This document shows positions 32,970-42,158 of a DNA stretch of 64,000 nt, in pieces. Source of the stretch: Denitromonas sp. (lineage in GTDB: Bacteria > Pseudomonadota > Gammaproteobacteria > Burkholderiales > Rhodocyclaceae); assembly GCF_034676725.1 (NCBI RefSeq), contig NZ_JAUCBR010000004.1, forward strand, positions 1,875,501 through 1,939,500, read 5' to 3'. The translations under genes were made by a program, and so were the position numbers. The notes below the pieces were generated by a model, which ran no database searches, was not told the origin of the DNA, and was given only the letters and a program-made list of their open reading frames with translations. Every line of letters begins with the position of its first letter. Positions within the stretch are counted from its first letter, which is position 1.

Positions 32970-33577
32970 CCGCAGCCTTGTTTTCCGAAGACCAGCGCGA
33001 TGCGCTGCAGGAACTGACCAATATCGGCATGGGACAGGCCGGCGCCTCGGTGGCGGCGGTGTTGGGCGAGTTCGTGCAGCTGTCGGTGCCGCGCATTCTG
33101 GTGCTCAAGCCGAACCTGATTCCCGCGGCGCTCGAACGCATTGTCGGCGCCGAGCGCGTCACGGCGGTGCGTCAGGGCTTTCATGGCGACCTGCGCGGTG
33201 AAGCCGTGGTGGTGTACGGGGCGGCGCATTGCCGCGAGCTGGCCGACCTGATGGGCTATGACGAGGCACTCGACGAGGCCACCGAGCGCGAGTTGCTGCT
33301 CGATGTGAGCAATGTGCTGGTCGGCGCCTGCCTGGGTGGGCTGGCCGAGCAGATCCATGCCGAGATGGGATTCTCCGCGCCGTCGCTGATGGCGACCGAG
33401 GCCGAGGTGGGGCGCCTGCTCGATGTGGAGCGCATGGATTCGCCCTGCGCGCTGTTCGTCGAGGTGAATTTCAGCCTCGAGAAGCGGTCGTTTGCCTGCC
33501 ACCTGGTGATGCTCCTGCCAGAGGACCAGATTCTCGTGCTGCGTGACGCGATCGACCGTTTCCTGGCGAGCCTGTGA
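32966..33577 (+). CDS. CheC-like CheY-phosphate phosphatase
   Basis: A 203-residue protein of the CheC/CheX type. Two family signature regions are visible: DALQELTNIGMGQAGASVA near residues 12-30 and ERELLLDVSNVLVGACLGGLAEQ near 106-129, each with the Glu/Asp and Asn spacing used for phosphatase activity. ATG 32966 overlaps the response regulator stop. A CheC encoded with a lone receiver and one kinase, away from other chemotaxis genes, suggests a private signalling circuit in which the phosphorylated receiver itself binds the target. Confidence 0.85.
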   Translation: MTAALFSEDQRDALQELTNIGMGQAGASVAAVLGEFVQLSVPRILVLKPNLIPAALERIVGAERVTAVRQGFHGDLRGEAVVVYGAAHCRELADLMGYDEALDEATERELLLDVSNVLVGACLGGLAEQIHAEMGFSAPSLMATEAEVGRLLDVERMDSPCALFVEVNFSLEKRSFACHLVMLLPEDQILVLRDAIDRFLASL

Positions 33578-33578
33578 C

Positions 33579-34880
33579 ATGAGCGAACTGACCCACGCCG
33601 AACTGGGCGGATTCATCGCCGACCGGGTCGAGGTCGGGGTCTTTGCCGTGGACGCGGCGTTCACTATCACGCTGTGGAACCGCTTCATGGCCACCCACAG
33701 CCGCCGGCCGGCGGCAGAGGTGATCGGCCGCAACCTGTTCGAGTGCTTCCCCGACCTGCCGCAGGCCTGGCTCGAGCGCAAGGTGCGCCATGTGCAGGCG
33801 CTGCGCAACTACGCCTTCACCTCCTGGACCCAGCGCCCCTACCTGTTCCGTTTCGACCACAACCGGCCGATCACCGGTGGCGTCGATGCCATGCGCCAGA
33901 ACTGCACCTTCCTGCCGGTCAAGAACGAGGCCGGCGAGGTGGTGCAGGTGTGCGTGACGGTGCAGGATGTGACCGACAACGCCGTCGCCCACGAAGAGCT
34001 GGCGGCCAGCATGGCCGAGATCGAGCGCGAAAAGGCCGAGCAGCGCAAGCTGATCGGCGAGCTGGCCCAGGCGCAGAACCAGCTGCTGCAGTCGGAGAAG
34101 CTCGCCTCCATTGGCCAGCTGGCCGCCGGCGTGGCGCATGAAATCAACAACCCGATCGGCTTCGTCAATTCCAACCTCGGCACCCTGGCCAGCTATGTGG
34201 ATGAACTGATGGTGGTGCTCGACGCCTACACCGGCGTGCACGACCAGCTCCCCGAGGCCCTGCGCACGGCCATCGATGCGCAGATCAAGGGGGTCGACCT
34301 CGACTACCTGCGCGAGGATCTGGTCAGCCTGGTCACCGAGAGCCGCGACGGCCTCGACCGGGTGAAGAAGATCGTGCAGGACCTGAAGGACTTCTCGCGC
34401 ATGGGCGAGAGCGAGGCCGCCTGGGCTGACCTGCACCACTGCCTCGACACCACGCTCAACGTGGTCGCCAACGAGATCAAGTACAAGGCCGAAGTGGTCA
34501 AGCAGTACGGCGACTTGCCCGAGGTCGAATGCGTGGCCTCGCAGCTCAACCAGGTGTTCATGAATCTGGTGGTCAACGCCGCGCAGGCCATCGCCGAGCA
34601 CGGCACCATCACCATCACCACCGGCACCGAGGGGGAGGGCGTGTTCGTCGCGGTGCGCGATACCGGCGCGGGCATCCCGCCCGACGTGCTCAAGCGCATC
34701 TTCGACCCCTTCTACACCACGAAGCCGGTGGGCACGGGGACGGGCCTGGGCCTGTCGGTGTCCTACAGCATCGTCGAGCGCCACGGCGGGCGCATCACCG
34801 TCGATAGCAAGGTCGGCGAAGGCACCGAGTTCAAGATCTGGCTGCCGACCCGCTACCCGGCCGCCAAGGCGTCGGCCTGA
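33579..34880 (+). CDS. PAS-domain sensor histidine kinase
   Basis: A 433-residue soluble kinase with no transmembrane segment. A PAS domain covers about 10-140 (FAVDAAFTITLWNRFMA start), then a coiled-coil linker, the H-box GVAHEINNPIGF with H187, N-box NLVVNAAQAI, G1 box DTGAGIPP, F-box IFDPFYTTKPVG and G2 box GTGLGLSVS. Start ATG 33579 lies one base after the CheC-like gene. It probably phosphorylates the CheY-like protein of the same operon. The signal sensed is unknown. Confidence 0.9.
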   Translation: MSELTHAELGGFIADRVEVGVFAVDAAFTITLWNRFMATHSRRPAAEVIGRNLFECFPDLPQAWLERKVRHVQALRNYAFTSWTQRPYLFRFDHNRPITGGVDAMRQNCTFLPVKNEAGEVVQVCVTVQDVTDNAVAHEELAASMAEIEREKAEQRKLIGELAQAQNQLLQSEKLASIGQLAAGVAHEINNPIGFVNSNLGTLASYVDELMVVLDAYTGVHDQLPEALRTAIDAQIKGVDLDYLREDLVSLVTESRDGLDRVKKIVQDLKDFSRMGESEAAWADLHHCLDTTLNVVANEIKYKAEVVKQYGDLPEVECVASQLNQVFMNLVVNAAQAIAEHGTITITTGTEGEGVFVAVRDTGAGIPPDVLKRIFDPFYTTKPVGTGTGLGLSVSYSIVERHGGRITVDSKVGEGTEFKIWLPTRYPAAKASA

Positions 34881-34939
34881 CGGGTCGGCGCCGGGGGCGA
34901 CTCAGCGCTGCCGGTCGTGCGATTGCCTGATCCGCCGGC

Positions 34940-35623
34940 TCATCGGGTTCGCCCGTCCCGGCGCACCCCCGAGACAAAGTCGGCCGCCATCTGGTGCAGT
35001 TCCGCCGCCACCGCGGCGCGGCGGGCGGGCGTGAGTTGCCGGTCGCTGCCGAATTGCCGCTCGAAGCTGGCCCGCCCCGAAATCAGGCTCGAGACCAGGC
35101 CCAGCAGCATGTGCGCCTGCAGGCGGATGGCTTCGTCCTCCGGTGGCTGCTGGCGCAGCGCGCCGACCAGCCCGGCCAGGGTGTCGAGCAGGGGTTGCAG
35201 CAGGCGGGCGTGGAAGCGCTCGAAGGCAGCGCCCGGGTGTTGTTGCTCGAACAGCATGAGGGTGAAGCGTTCGCGGTCGGTCGCGTCGGACTGCGAGAGC
35301 CGGTAGAGCGCGACGAGCAGCGCCGGCAGTGCCTCGCCGGGGTCGCCGTGGGCCGTGGCCTGTGACAGCAGCGGCGCCAGTCGTGCCGAGAGGTCGTCGC
35401 AGATGGCGTCGGCAACGGCCAGATAGACGCCTGCCTTGCCGCCGAAGTGATAGGGAATCGCCGACTGGTTGACGCGGGCCCGGTCGGCCAGCTGGCGTGT
35501 GGTGACGCCGTCGTAGCCATGGGCGCTGAACACCGCCAGCCCGGCCTCGACCAGGCGTCGGCGGGTTTCCTCCGCGCTGCTGTAGCCGGTCTCGGATGGG
35601 GCGGCGAGGGGTTTGCGTGGCAT
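34940..35623 (-). CDS. TetR/AcrR regulator (CerR-type C-terminal domain)
   Basis: A 227-residue repressor with an N-terminal helix-turn-helix (about 18-64; VTTRQLADRARVNQSAIPYHFGGKAGVY) and a C-terminal ligand domain resembling the CerR/YbiH group. It is the last gene of the exporter operon on the minus strand, 18 bases after the permease. A matching palindrome lies before the first gene of that operon (40523-40540), so autoregulation and repression of the exporter are likely. Ligand unknown. Confidence 0.87.
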   Translation of the reverse strand: MPRKPLAAPSETGYSSAEETRRRLVEAGLAVFSAHGYDGVTTRQLADRARVNQSAIPYHFGGKAGVYLAVADAICDDLSARLAPLLSQATAHGDPGEALPALLVALYRLSQSDATDRERFTLMLFEQQHPGAAFERFHARLLQPLLDTLAGLVGALRQQPPEDEAIRLQAHMLLGLVSSLISGRASFERQFGSDRQLTPARRAAVAAELHQMAADFVSGVRRDGRTR

Positions 35624-35641
35624 GCCTTGTCCTTGTGGGGC

Positions 35642-36754
35642 TTACTGGGTCTGGGCGACGGTCTTGCGCAAGCGCGCCAGCGCGATGACAAAAAAGACCA
35701 CGCCGATGCCCGCCACCCGGAGCAGCTGTGGCCAGACCAGGTCGATGCCGGCGCCGCGGAACAGCACCGCCTGGGCGAAGCTGATGAAATGCGGCGTGGG
35801 CGCCACTTCCATGATCTGCTGCACCAGTTGCGGCATCGACTCACGCGGTGTGACGCCGCCCGAGAGCAGCTGCAGGGGCAGGATGACGAGAATGATCAGC
35901 AGCCCGAACTGCGGCATCGAGCGCGCCAGCGTGCCGAGGAAAATGCCGATCGAGGCGGTCGAGAACAAATACAGCGCCGCTCCGGCAATGAACAGGCTCA
36001 CCGAGCCGGCCAGCGGGATGTCCATCAGCAGCTGGACGATCAGGCGCAGCGACAGTGTCGCGGCGATCAGCACCACCAGCGCGTTGGCCCACACCTTGCC
36101 CGCCATGATCTCGAAGGCCGACAGCGGCATCACCAGCAGGTGCTCGAGCGTGCCGTGTTCGCGCTCGCGGATGAAGGCGGCGCCGACCAGCACGATCGAC
36201 AGCAGGGTGATGTTGTTGATCACCTCCATCACCCCGCCGAACCACAGGCCGTTGAGATTGGGGTTGAAACGCACCCGGGTCACCAGGTCGAGCGGCAGCT
36301 GCGTGCTGCGGATGCCGGCCTCGTACTGCAGCTCTTCGGTGATGATGTTGCTGATATAGCTCGCACCGATGAAGGACTGCCCCATGTTGGTGGCGTCGAT
36401 ATTGACCTGCACCGCGGGGCGCTTGCCGGCGGCGAAATCGCGCTGGAAGTGCTCGGGGAAGACGATGGCGAAAGACACCTCGCCGCGGTCGAGCAGGGTG
36501 TCCATCTCGCTCAGCGTGCTCTGGCGCGGCGGCAGGAACCACGGCGCACGCAGACCGGTGACGATGCGGTCGGTGAGCGCCGACTGGTCGAAATCGACCA
36601 CTGCCACCGGCGCGTTGTGCAGCTCGCGCGACATGCCGGTGGCCGCCGCGTAGATGCCGGCGGTAAAGGCCCACACGATGATGACCAGCAGCATGCGGTC
36701 GGCGAACAGGCTGCGCAGCTCCTTGATGCCGAGGCGGAAGATGTTGCCCAGCAT
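35642..36754 (-). CDS. ABC-2 type permease (YhhJ-like)
   Basis: Membrane subunit of an exporter. The 370 residues have an N-terminal helix, a large periplasmic domain (about 45-175), then five helices, as in YhhJ/YbhR permeases. The EREHGTLEHLLVMPLSAFEIM loop is typical of ABC-2 permeases. The start lies three bases after the end of the RbbA-like gene. It probably dimerises with the permease half of that protein and acts with the HlyD-like adaptor. Confidence 0.9.
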   Translation of the reverse strand: MLGNIFRLGIKELRSLFADRMLLVIIVWAFTAGIYAAATGMSRELHNAPVAVVDFDQSALTDRIVTGLRAPWFLPPRQSTLSEMDTLLDRGEVSFAIVFPEHFQRDFAAGKRPAVQVNIDATNMGQSFIGASYISNIITEELQYEAGIRSTQLPLDLVTRVRFNPNLNGLWFGGVMEVINNITLLSIVLVGAAFIREREHGTLEHLLVMPLSAFEIMAGKVWANALVVLIAATLSLRLIVQLLMDIPLAGSVSLFIAGAALYLFSTASIGIFLGTLARSMPQFGLLIILVILPLQLLSGGVTPRESMPQLVQQIMEVAPTPHFISFAQAVLFRGAGIDLVWPQLLRVAGIGVVFFVIALARLRKTVAQTQ

Positions 36755-36757
36755 GGC

Positions 36758-39487
36758 TCAGTCCTCCTGCTTGCGCAGCAGCATGACGCTCAGCGCGATG
36801 AGCACCGGGCCGAAGACCAGCAGCGCGCGCAGCGACGGCCACACGGTGGCGAAATCCAGCGCCTTGGTGAATTCACCACGGCTGATGGTCAGGAAATACG
36901 AGGCCGGCCACAGCTGCCCGATGACATGGCCGGCGCCTTCGAGCCCCGACACCGGCTCGGTCAGCCCGGAGAACTGCACGGTCGGCAGCAGGGTCAGGAT
37001 GGCGGTGCCGGCCAGCGCGGCGATCTGGCTGCGGGTGAAGGTCGAGATCAGCAGGCCGATGCCGGTGGTGGCGATCACGTAGGGCAGGGCGGCGGCGGTG
37101 AGCAGCCACAGGCTGCCCTTGAGCGGCACCTCGAAGATCCACACTGCCTGTGCCACCAGCGCAAAGAAGCTGAACATCGACACCGCCACGTAGGGCAGCT
37201 GCTTGCCGAGCAAGAACTCCAGCCGCGACACCGGCGTGACATACAGGTTGGTGATCGAACCCAGCTCCTTTTCGCGCACCACGCCCAGCGCCATGAGGAT
37301 GGCCGGGATGAAGATCAGCAGCATCGGGATCACCGCCGGCACCATGGCATAGAGGCTCTTGAAATCCTGGTTGTAGCGGTAGCGCACTTCGATGTCGGTG
37401 GGCAGCAGGTCGGGGGGGACGCCGGTGCGGCTGCGGATCATCTCGCTCAGAAAGCGGGCGTGGGTGCCCTCGGCGTAGCCACGTACGGTCTCGCCGCGAA
37501 ACGGCATGGCGCCGTCCACCCAGATGGCCACCTCCGGCGTCCGCCCGCTGCGCAGGTCGGCGCCAAAGCGTGACGGGATGTCGATGACCAGCGCCAGCTC
37601 GCCGGTGAGCATGCGTTGTTCCAGCTGCGCCGGTGTGTGCACCGGCGGCGTCTCGATGAAGTAGCGGCTGCCGCTGAAGGTCTGCACATAGGCCCGGCTC
37701 TCGGGCGAGCCGTCCTGGTCGTGCACCGCAAAGCGCAGATCCTGGATGTCGAGCGTGATGCCGTAGCCGAGGATGAACATCAGCAGCACCGAGCCGAGCA
37801 GGGCAAACACCAGGCGGATCGGGTCGCGGCGCAACTCCAGCGTCTCGCGCCAGGCGTAGCCGAGCAGCCGCCGGAGGCTGAACCAGGGTGGTGGCCGGTC
37901 GTCATGGGTGGCCGCCGGCGCTGCCGCGGCGGGCGCCTCGGTGGACGGCGCGCTGGCGGCGCCGGCCGCTTCGCTGAGATAGTCGATGAAGGCGTCTTCG
38001 AGCGTGGCCGCCCCGCGCGAGGCCTGCAGCGCAGCCGGGGTGTCGCTGGCCAGCACCCGGCCGGCGTGCATCAGCGAGATGCGGTCGCAGCGCAGCGCCT
38101 CGTTCATGAAGTGGGTGGAGATGAAGATGGTGACACCGGTCTCGCGCGAGAGCTCGACCAGCAGCGCCCAGAATTCGTCACGCGCCACCGGGTCGACGCC
38201 CGAGGTCGGTTCGTCGAGGATCAGCAGCGCGGGCGAGTGCACCACCGCCACGGCCAGCGACAGCCGCTGGCGAATACCCAGCGGCAATTCGGCGGCGGCC
38301 TGGTCCAGATAGCGTGCCAGCGCAAAGCGCGCCACCAGCGCGTCGATGCGCGGCCCGATCTCGGCCGCCGGCAGGTGGAACAACTGGGCGTGCAGCTCGA
38401 GGTTCTGGCGTACCGTCAGCTCGCCATACAGCGAGAAGGCCTGCGACATGTAGCCGACCTGACGGCGGCTGTCGAGGTTGCGTGCGTCGACGGTCTTGCC
38501 GAACAGCTCGGCCCGCCCTTCGGTGGGCGGCAGCAGGCCGGTGAGCATCTTCATGGTGGTGGTCTTGCCACAACCGTTGGAGCCCAGAAAGCCAAAGATC
38601 TCGCCGCGCTGGATCTCGAAGCTCACCGCGTTGACCGCGGTAAAGTCGCCAAAGCGCTGGGTCAGCCCCTCGGCGCGGATGGCGATTTCGCCCTGCCCGT
38701 TGTGCGGCGGGATCACCAGCTTCTCGCGGCGGTGGGCGCTGCCCGCGGGCAGCAGCGCGACAAACACCGCCTCCAGCGTCTCTTCGCCGGTCTGCGCGCG
38801 TAACGCGTCGGGCGTGCCGTGGCCGATCACGGCGCCGTCGTTCATCGCCACCAGCGTGTCGAAGCGCGCGGCCTCTTCCATGTAGGCGGTCGCCACCACC
38901 ACGCTCATGCCGGGGCGGCGGGCGCGGATGCGGTCGATCAGTTCCCAGAACTGGCGGCGCGAGAGCGGATCGACGCCGGTGGTCGGCTCGTCGAGGATCA
39001 GCAGGTCGGGATCGTGGATCAGCGCGCAGCACAGGCCGAGCTTCTGCTTCATGCCGCCGGAGAGTTTCATCGCCGGGCGGTCGCGGAAGGGCGTCAGGCC
39101 GGTGGCCGCGAGCAGCTCGTCGGTGCGGGCGCGGCGCTCGGCGTGGCCCTGGCCGAACAGGCGGGCGAAGAACCCGATGTTCTCGTCCACCGACAGCGTG
39201 GGGTAGAGATTGCGCCCCAGCCCCTGCGGCATGTAGGCGATGCGCGGCTGCACACGGGCGCGGAAGCGCGCATCGCGCATGTCGCCGCCAAACACTGTCA
39301 GCGTGCCGTCTTGCAGCTTGCGCGCACCGGCCAGCAAGGCCAGCACGCTGGACTTGCCGACGCCGTCGGGGCCGATGAAGCCGACGGTCTGCCCGGCGGG
39401 CAGCGCCAGATCCAGCGGCGCCAGTGCCTGCACGGCGCCGTAGCGCAGGGCCACACCGGAGAAGCGGGCGAGCACGGTGTCGGACAT
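36758..39487 (-). CDS. rbbA: RbbA-like ABC-ABC-permease fusion protein
   Basis: A 909-residue fusion with two ATPase domains and one ABC-2 membrane domain, the exact layout and size of E. coli RbbA. ATPase 1 (about 5-235): Walker A GPDGVGKSS, signature LSGGMKQKLG, Walker B LLILDEPTTG. ATPase 2 (about 270-500): GSNGCGKTT, divergent signature LPLGIRQRLS, LLILDEPTSG. The permease half (about 545-909) has a periplasmic loop and five or more helices. The start was set at the Met opening SDTVLARFSG. In E. coli the gene lies between yhiI and yhhJ, as here. RbbA was named for ribosome association, but the context favours an exporter. Confidence 0.9.
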   Translation of the reverse strand: MSDTVLARFSGVALRYGAVQALAPLDLALPAGQTVGFIGPDGVGKSSVLALLAGARKLQDGTLTVFGGDMRDARFRARVQPRIAYMPQGLGRNLYPTLSVDENIGFFARLFGQGHAERRARTDELLAATGLTPFRDRPAMKLSGGMKQKLGLCCALIHDPDLLILDEPTTGVDPLSRRQFWELIDRIRARRPGMSVVVATAYMEEAARFDTLVAMNDGAVIGHGTPDALRAQTGEETLEAVFVALLPAGSAHRREKLVIPPHNGQGEIAIRAEGLTQRFGDFTAVNAVSFEIQRGEIFGFLGSNGCGKTTTMKMLTGLLPPTEGRAELFGKTVDARNLDSRRQVGYMSQAFSLYGELTVRQNLELHAQLFHLPAAEIGPRIDALVARFALARYLDQAAAELPLGIRQRLSLAVAVVHSPALLILDEPTSGVDPVARDEFWALLVELSRETGVTIFISTHFMNEALRCDRISLMHAGRVLASDTPAALQASRGAATLEDAFIDYLSEAAGAASAPSTEAPAAAAPAATHDDRPPPWFSLRRLLGYAWRETLELRRDPIRLVFALLGSVLLMFILGYGITLDIQDLRFAVHDQDGSPESRAYVQTFSGSRYFIETPPVHTPAQLEQRMLTGELALVIDIPSRFGADLRSGRTPEVAIWVDGAMPFRGETVRGYAEGTHARFLSEMIRSRTGVPPDLLPTDIEVRYRYNQDFKSLYAMVPAVIPMLLIFIPAILMALGVVREKELGSITNLYVTPVSRLEFLLGKQLPYVAVSMFSFFALVAQAVWIFEVPLKGSLWLLTAAALPYVIATTGIGLLISTFTRSQIAALAGTAILTLLPTVQFSGLTEPVSGLEGAGHVIGQLWPASYFLTISRGEFTKALDFATVWPSLRALLVFGPVLIALSVMLLRKQED

Positions 39488-39501
39488 GATGCGGGGCCGC
39501 T

Positions 39502-40473
39502 TCAGGGCGCCAGCTGCGCCGGCCACGGCGTGGCCGGGTCGAGCCGCAGCCAGGCCACGCCGGCCATGCCGGGTTTGACCGTGTCGGCATGCGTGGCCAG
39601 CCAGTCGGCGGTGACACTCAGCTTGACGCGGAACATCAGTTTTTCACGCTCCGAACGGGTTTCCACCTCGCGCGGGGTGAATTGCGACTTGTCGGCGACA
39701 AAGCTGATCCGCGCCGGCACCGGCGTGTCGGGCCAGGCGTCGAACACCAGGCGGGCGTCGTCGCCCACATTCACCGTGCCGGCGGCCTCGGCCGGCAGGA
39801 AAACGGTCATGGTGGCCTCGGACAGATCGATCACCGTCAGCACCTTGCCACCCGCGGCCACGACGGCGCCGGGCTCGACCAGCCGGTAAAGCACCCGGCC
39901 GCTGACCGGCGCGCGCAGTTCGCCGTCGGCCACCAGCACATCGAGGCGCTGGCGGGCGGCCTGCGCGGCGGTTTCGTTGGCGCGGGCGGCCTCGACCCGC
40001 ACGGCAGCGGCGCGCACCGCGGCCTCGGCGGCGCGCACGGCGGCACGGTCGGTATCCAGGCGCTGGGCACTCAAGAAGCCACGCTCGACCAGCTCGGCGC
40101 TGCGCTTGAGCGTTGCGCGGGCCAGTGCGCGGCTGCTTTGTGCACTGGCAACGCCGGCCTCGGCTTCGGCAATGGCCTGGGTGGCGGCCAGCACCTGGGC
40201 ATCGGCCTGGGTGCGCTGAGCGACCAGATCGGCAACGTCGATGCGCCCGACCGGTGCGCCGGCTTCAACGCGATCGCCCTCTTTGGGCGTCAGCGCAATC
40301 AGCCGGCCGGCCAGTTTGGAGGCGACGTCGGCTTCGGTGGCTTCGAGCCGGCCGTTGGCCATGATCAGTCCGGCCGGTAGCGTGCTGCGGGTTTGCTGCC
40401 ACAGCAGATAGCCGCCGGCGCCGAGTGCCACCAGCAGGGCGACCGTGAGCAGGGATTTGATGGGGGAACGCAT
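39502..40473 (-). CDS. HlyD-family membrane fusion protein (YhiI-like)
   Basis: Periplasmic adaptor of the ABC exporter encoded downstream. The 323 residues have an N-terminal signal anchor (about 7-27), a lipoyl-like half motif ANGRLEATEADVASKLAG, a long Ala/Arg-rich coiled-coil hairpin (about 80-190), the second lipoyl half (LRAPVSGRVLYRLVEPG) and a beta-barrel C-terminus. Start chosen at the Met at 40473 with GGAG upstream. First gene of the operon; the operator palindrome lies 50 bases upstream. Confidence 0.9.
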   Translation of the reverse strand: MRSPIKSLLTVALLVALGAGGYLLWQQTRSTLPAGLIMANGRLEATEADVASKLAGRLIALTPKEGDRVEAGAPVGRIDVADLVAQRTQADAQVLAATQAIAEAEAGVASAQSSRALARATLKRSAELVERGFLSAQRLDTDRAAVRAAEAAVRAAAVRVEAARANETAAQAARQRLDVLVADGELRAPVSGRVLYRLVEPGAVVAAGGKVLTVIDLSEATMTVFLPAEAAGTVNVGDDARLVFDAWPDTPVPARISFVADKSQFTPREVETRSEREKLMFRVKLSVTADWLATHADTVKPGMAGVAWLRLDPATPWPAQLAP

Positions 40474-40522
40474 GGTGGATCTCCGCGTGCCGGCCACGGA
40501 GCGAGGTGGCCTTTGGCATGGT

Positions 40523-40540
40523 TTCATTCATTTGAATGAA
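40523..40540. promoter_or_regulatory. Probable TetR operator upstream of the exporter operon
   Basis: TTCATTCA and TGAATGAA form a perfect eight-base inverted repeat separated by TT, in an AT-rich patch within GC-rich DNA. Size and symmetry are typical of TetR operators. It lies just upstream of the HlyD-like gene, whose operon ends with a TetR gene. Confidence 0.8.
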
Positions 40541-40668
40541 TTTCGGCCGACGAGACGTTGCGCTGCATCAAAAATCGTCGGAATGCCCGGTTGCGCGCCG
40601 ACCGGCGGCCTGGCCGGGATTGCGCCGCGGCGGCGGGCGCAGCCGTCAGCGGCGCGCTGGCTGGCGGC

Positions 40669-41433
40669 TTACTTGAGGCTGCCGGACAGGAACTGGCGCA
40701 GTCGCTCGCTGCGCGGGCGATCGAACACCTCGGCCGGGGCGCCGACTTCCTCGGCCAGGCCCTGGTGCAGGAACATCACCTGGCTGGAGACTTCGCGGGC
40801 GAAGCCCATTTCATGGGTGACGACCACCATGGTGCGGCCTTCCTCGGCCAGCGCGCGCATCACCTTGAGCACCTCGCCGACCAGCTCCGGGTCGAGCGCC
40901 GAGGTCGGTTCGTCGAAGAGCAGCACGGCCGGTTCCATGGCCAGCGCGCGGGCAATGGCGACGCGCTGCTGCTGGCCGCCCGACATATGCGCCGGGTAGG
41001 CGTCGCGGAATTTGGCGATGCCGACCTTGTCGAGGTAGGCCTCGGCACGTTCGCGGGCCTCGGCCTTGCTCAGGCCGAGCACATGCACCGGTGCTTCCAT
41101 GACGTTCTCGATCACCGTCATGTGCGCCCACAGGTTGAAGTGCTGGAAGACCATCGCCAGCCGCGTGCGCAGGCGCTGCAGCTGTTTGGCGTCGGCGACC
41201 TTCAGATGCCCGTCGCGGCCGCGCACCAGGCGGATTTCCTCGCCGGCCACCTGGATGCGCCCGGCGTCGGGCTGTTCGAGGAAGTTGATGCAGCGCAGGA
41301 AGGTGCTCTTGCCCGAGCCCGACGAGCCGATGATGCTGATCACGTCACCGGCCTCGGCCGACAGCGAAATGCCCTTGAGCACCTCGTGGTCGCCATAGCG
41401 TTTGTGCAGGTCGTCGACGGTCAGCTGGGTCAT
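40669..41433 (-). CDS. hisP: Basic amino acid ABC transporter ATP-binding protein HisP
   Basis: ATPase for uptake of histidine, lysine, arginine or ornithine. The 254 residues have Walker A GSSGSGKST, the HisP-specific insert RDGHLKVADAKQLQRLRTR, Q-loop FQHFNLW, signature MSGGQQQRVAIARAL and Walker B VLLFDEPTSALDP. Similarity to enteric HisP is visible along the whole length, ending FLSGSLK. Last gene of a hisQ-hisM-hisP operon with a binding protein in front. Confidence 0.92.
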   Translation of the reverse strand: MTQLTVDDLHKRYGDHEVLKGISLSAEAGDVISIIGSSGSGKSTFLRCINFLEQPDAGRIQVAGEEIRLVRGRDGHLKVADAKQLQRLRTRLAMVFQHFNLWAHMTVIENVMEAPVHVLGLSKAEARERAEAYLDKVGIAKFRDAYPAHMSGGQQQRVAIARALAMEPAVLLFDEPTSALDPELVGEVLKVMRALAEEGRTMVVVTHEMGFAREVSSQVMFLHQGLAEEVGAPAEVFDRPRSERLRQFLSGSLK

Positions 41434-42158
41434 GCGGTGGGTCCTTTGATCGCCTTGCGCGGCTGCAGGTGCGCCAGATAGCGCCGCTCGGCGAGGCGGA
41501 ACAGGCCGACCAGGGAGAAGGTCAGCGTCAGGTAGAGCGCGCCGGCAAAGAGGAAGGCTTCGAACGGGGCGAAATGCTGCGAGTAGGCGTTGCGTGCGGC
41601 GCCGGTCAGGTCCATCAGCGTGACGGTGGAGGCGATGGCCGTGCCATGCAGCATGAAGATGGCCTCGTTGCTGTAGGCCGGCAGCGCGCGGCGCAGCGCG
41701 CCGGGGATCAGGATGCGCCGCAGCATCGTGACACGGCTCATGCCGCAGGCCTGCGCGGCCTCGATCTCGCCGTGCGGCGTGGCACGCAGCGCGCCGGCGA
41801 GGATCTCGGTGGTGTAAGCGCAGGTGTTGAGCGTGAAGGTGACCAGCGCACAGCCGTAAGGCTCACGGAAAATCAGCCAGAAGGCGTTGCCGGCCTGCCA
41901 CTGCGTCTGGATCCAGTCGAACTGGCCGAGGCCGTAGTAGATCAGCAGCAGCTGGATCAGCATCGGCGTGCCGCGGAAGAAGTAGGTGAAGGCCCACACC
42001 GGGCTGGACACTCCGCGTCGCGGCGAGATGCGCAGCACCGCCAGCGGGATGGCCAGCAGCAGGCCGGCGAGCAGCGACAGCACGGTCAGCTGCAGGGTCA
42101 GCCACAGGCCGTCGGCGTACTGCGGCAGGTTGCCGGTGATGACGCTCCAGTCGATCAT
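41430..42158 (-). CDS. hisM: Basic amino acid ABC transporter permease HisM
   Basis: A 242-residue membrane permease with five to six helices and the EAA-loop ALRATPHGEIEAAQACGMSR. Its N-terminal helix segment and length match HisM. It overlaps hisP and hisQ by four bases each, showing tight coupling of the three genes. Confidence 0.9.
   Translation of the reverse strand: MIDWSVITGNLPQYADGLWLTLQLTVLSLLAGLLLAIPLAVLRISPRRGVSSPVWAFTYFFRGTPMLIQLLLIYYGLGQFDWIQTQWQAGNAFWLIFREPYGCALVTFTLNTCAYTTEILAGALRATPHGEIEAAQACGMSRVTMLRRILIPGALRRALPAYSNEAIFMLHGTAIASTVTLMDLTGAARNAYSQHFAPFEAFLFAGALYLTLTFSLVGLFRLAERRYLAHLQPRKAIKGPTA

Noticed and set aside
35447..37573. A 708-codon plus-strand open frame across the TetR, YhhJ-like and RbbA-like genes
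   Set aside because: It crosses three good minus-strand genes and their junctions, and its product is rich in Gln, His, Arg and Gly without structure.
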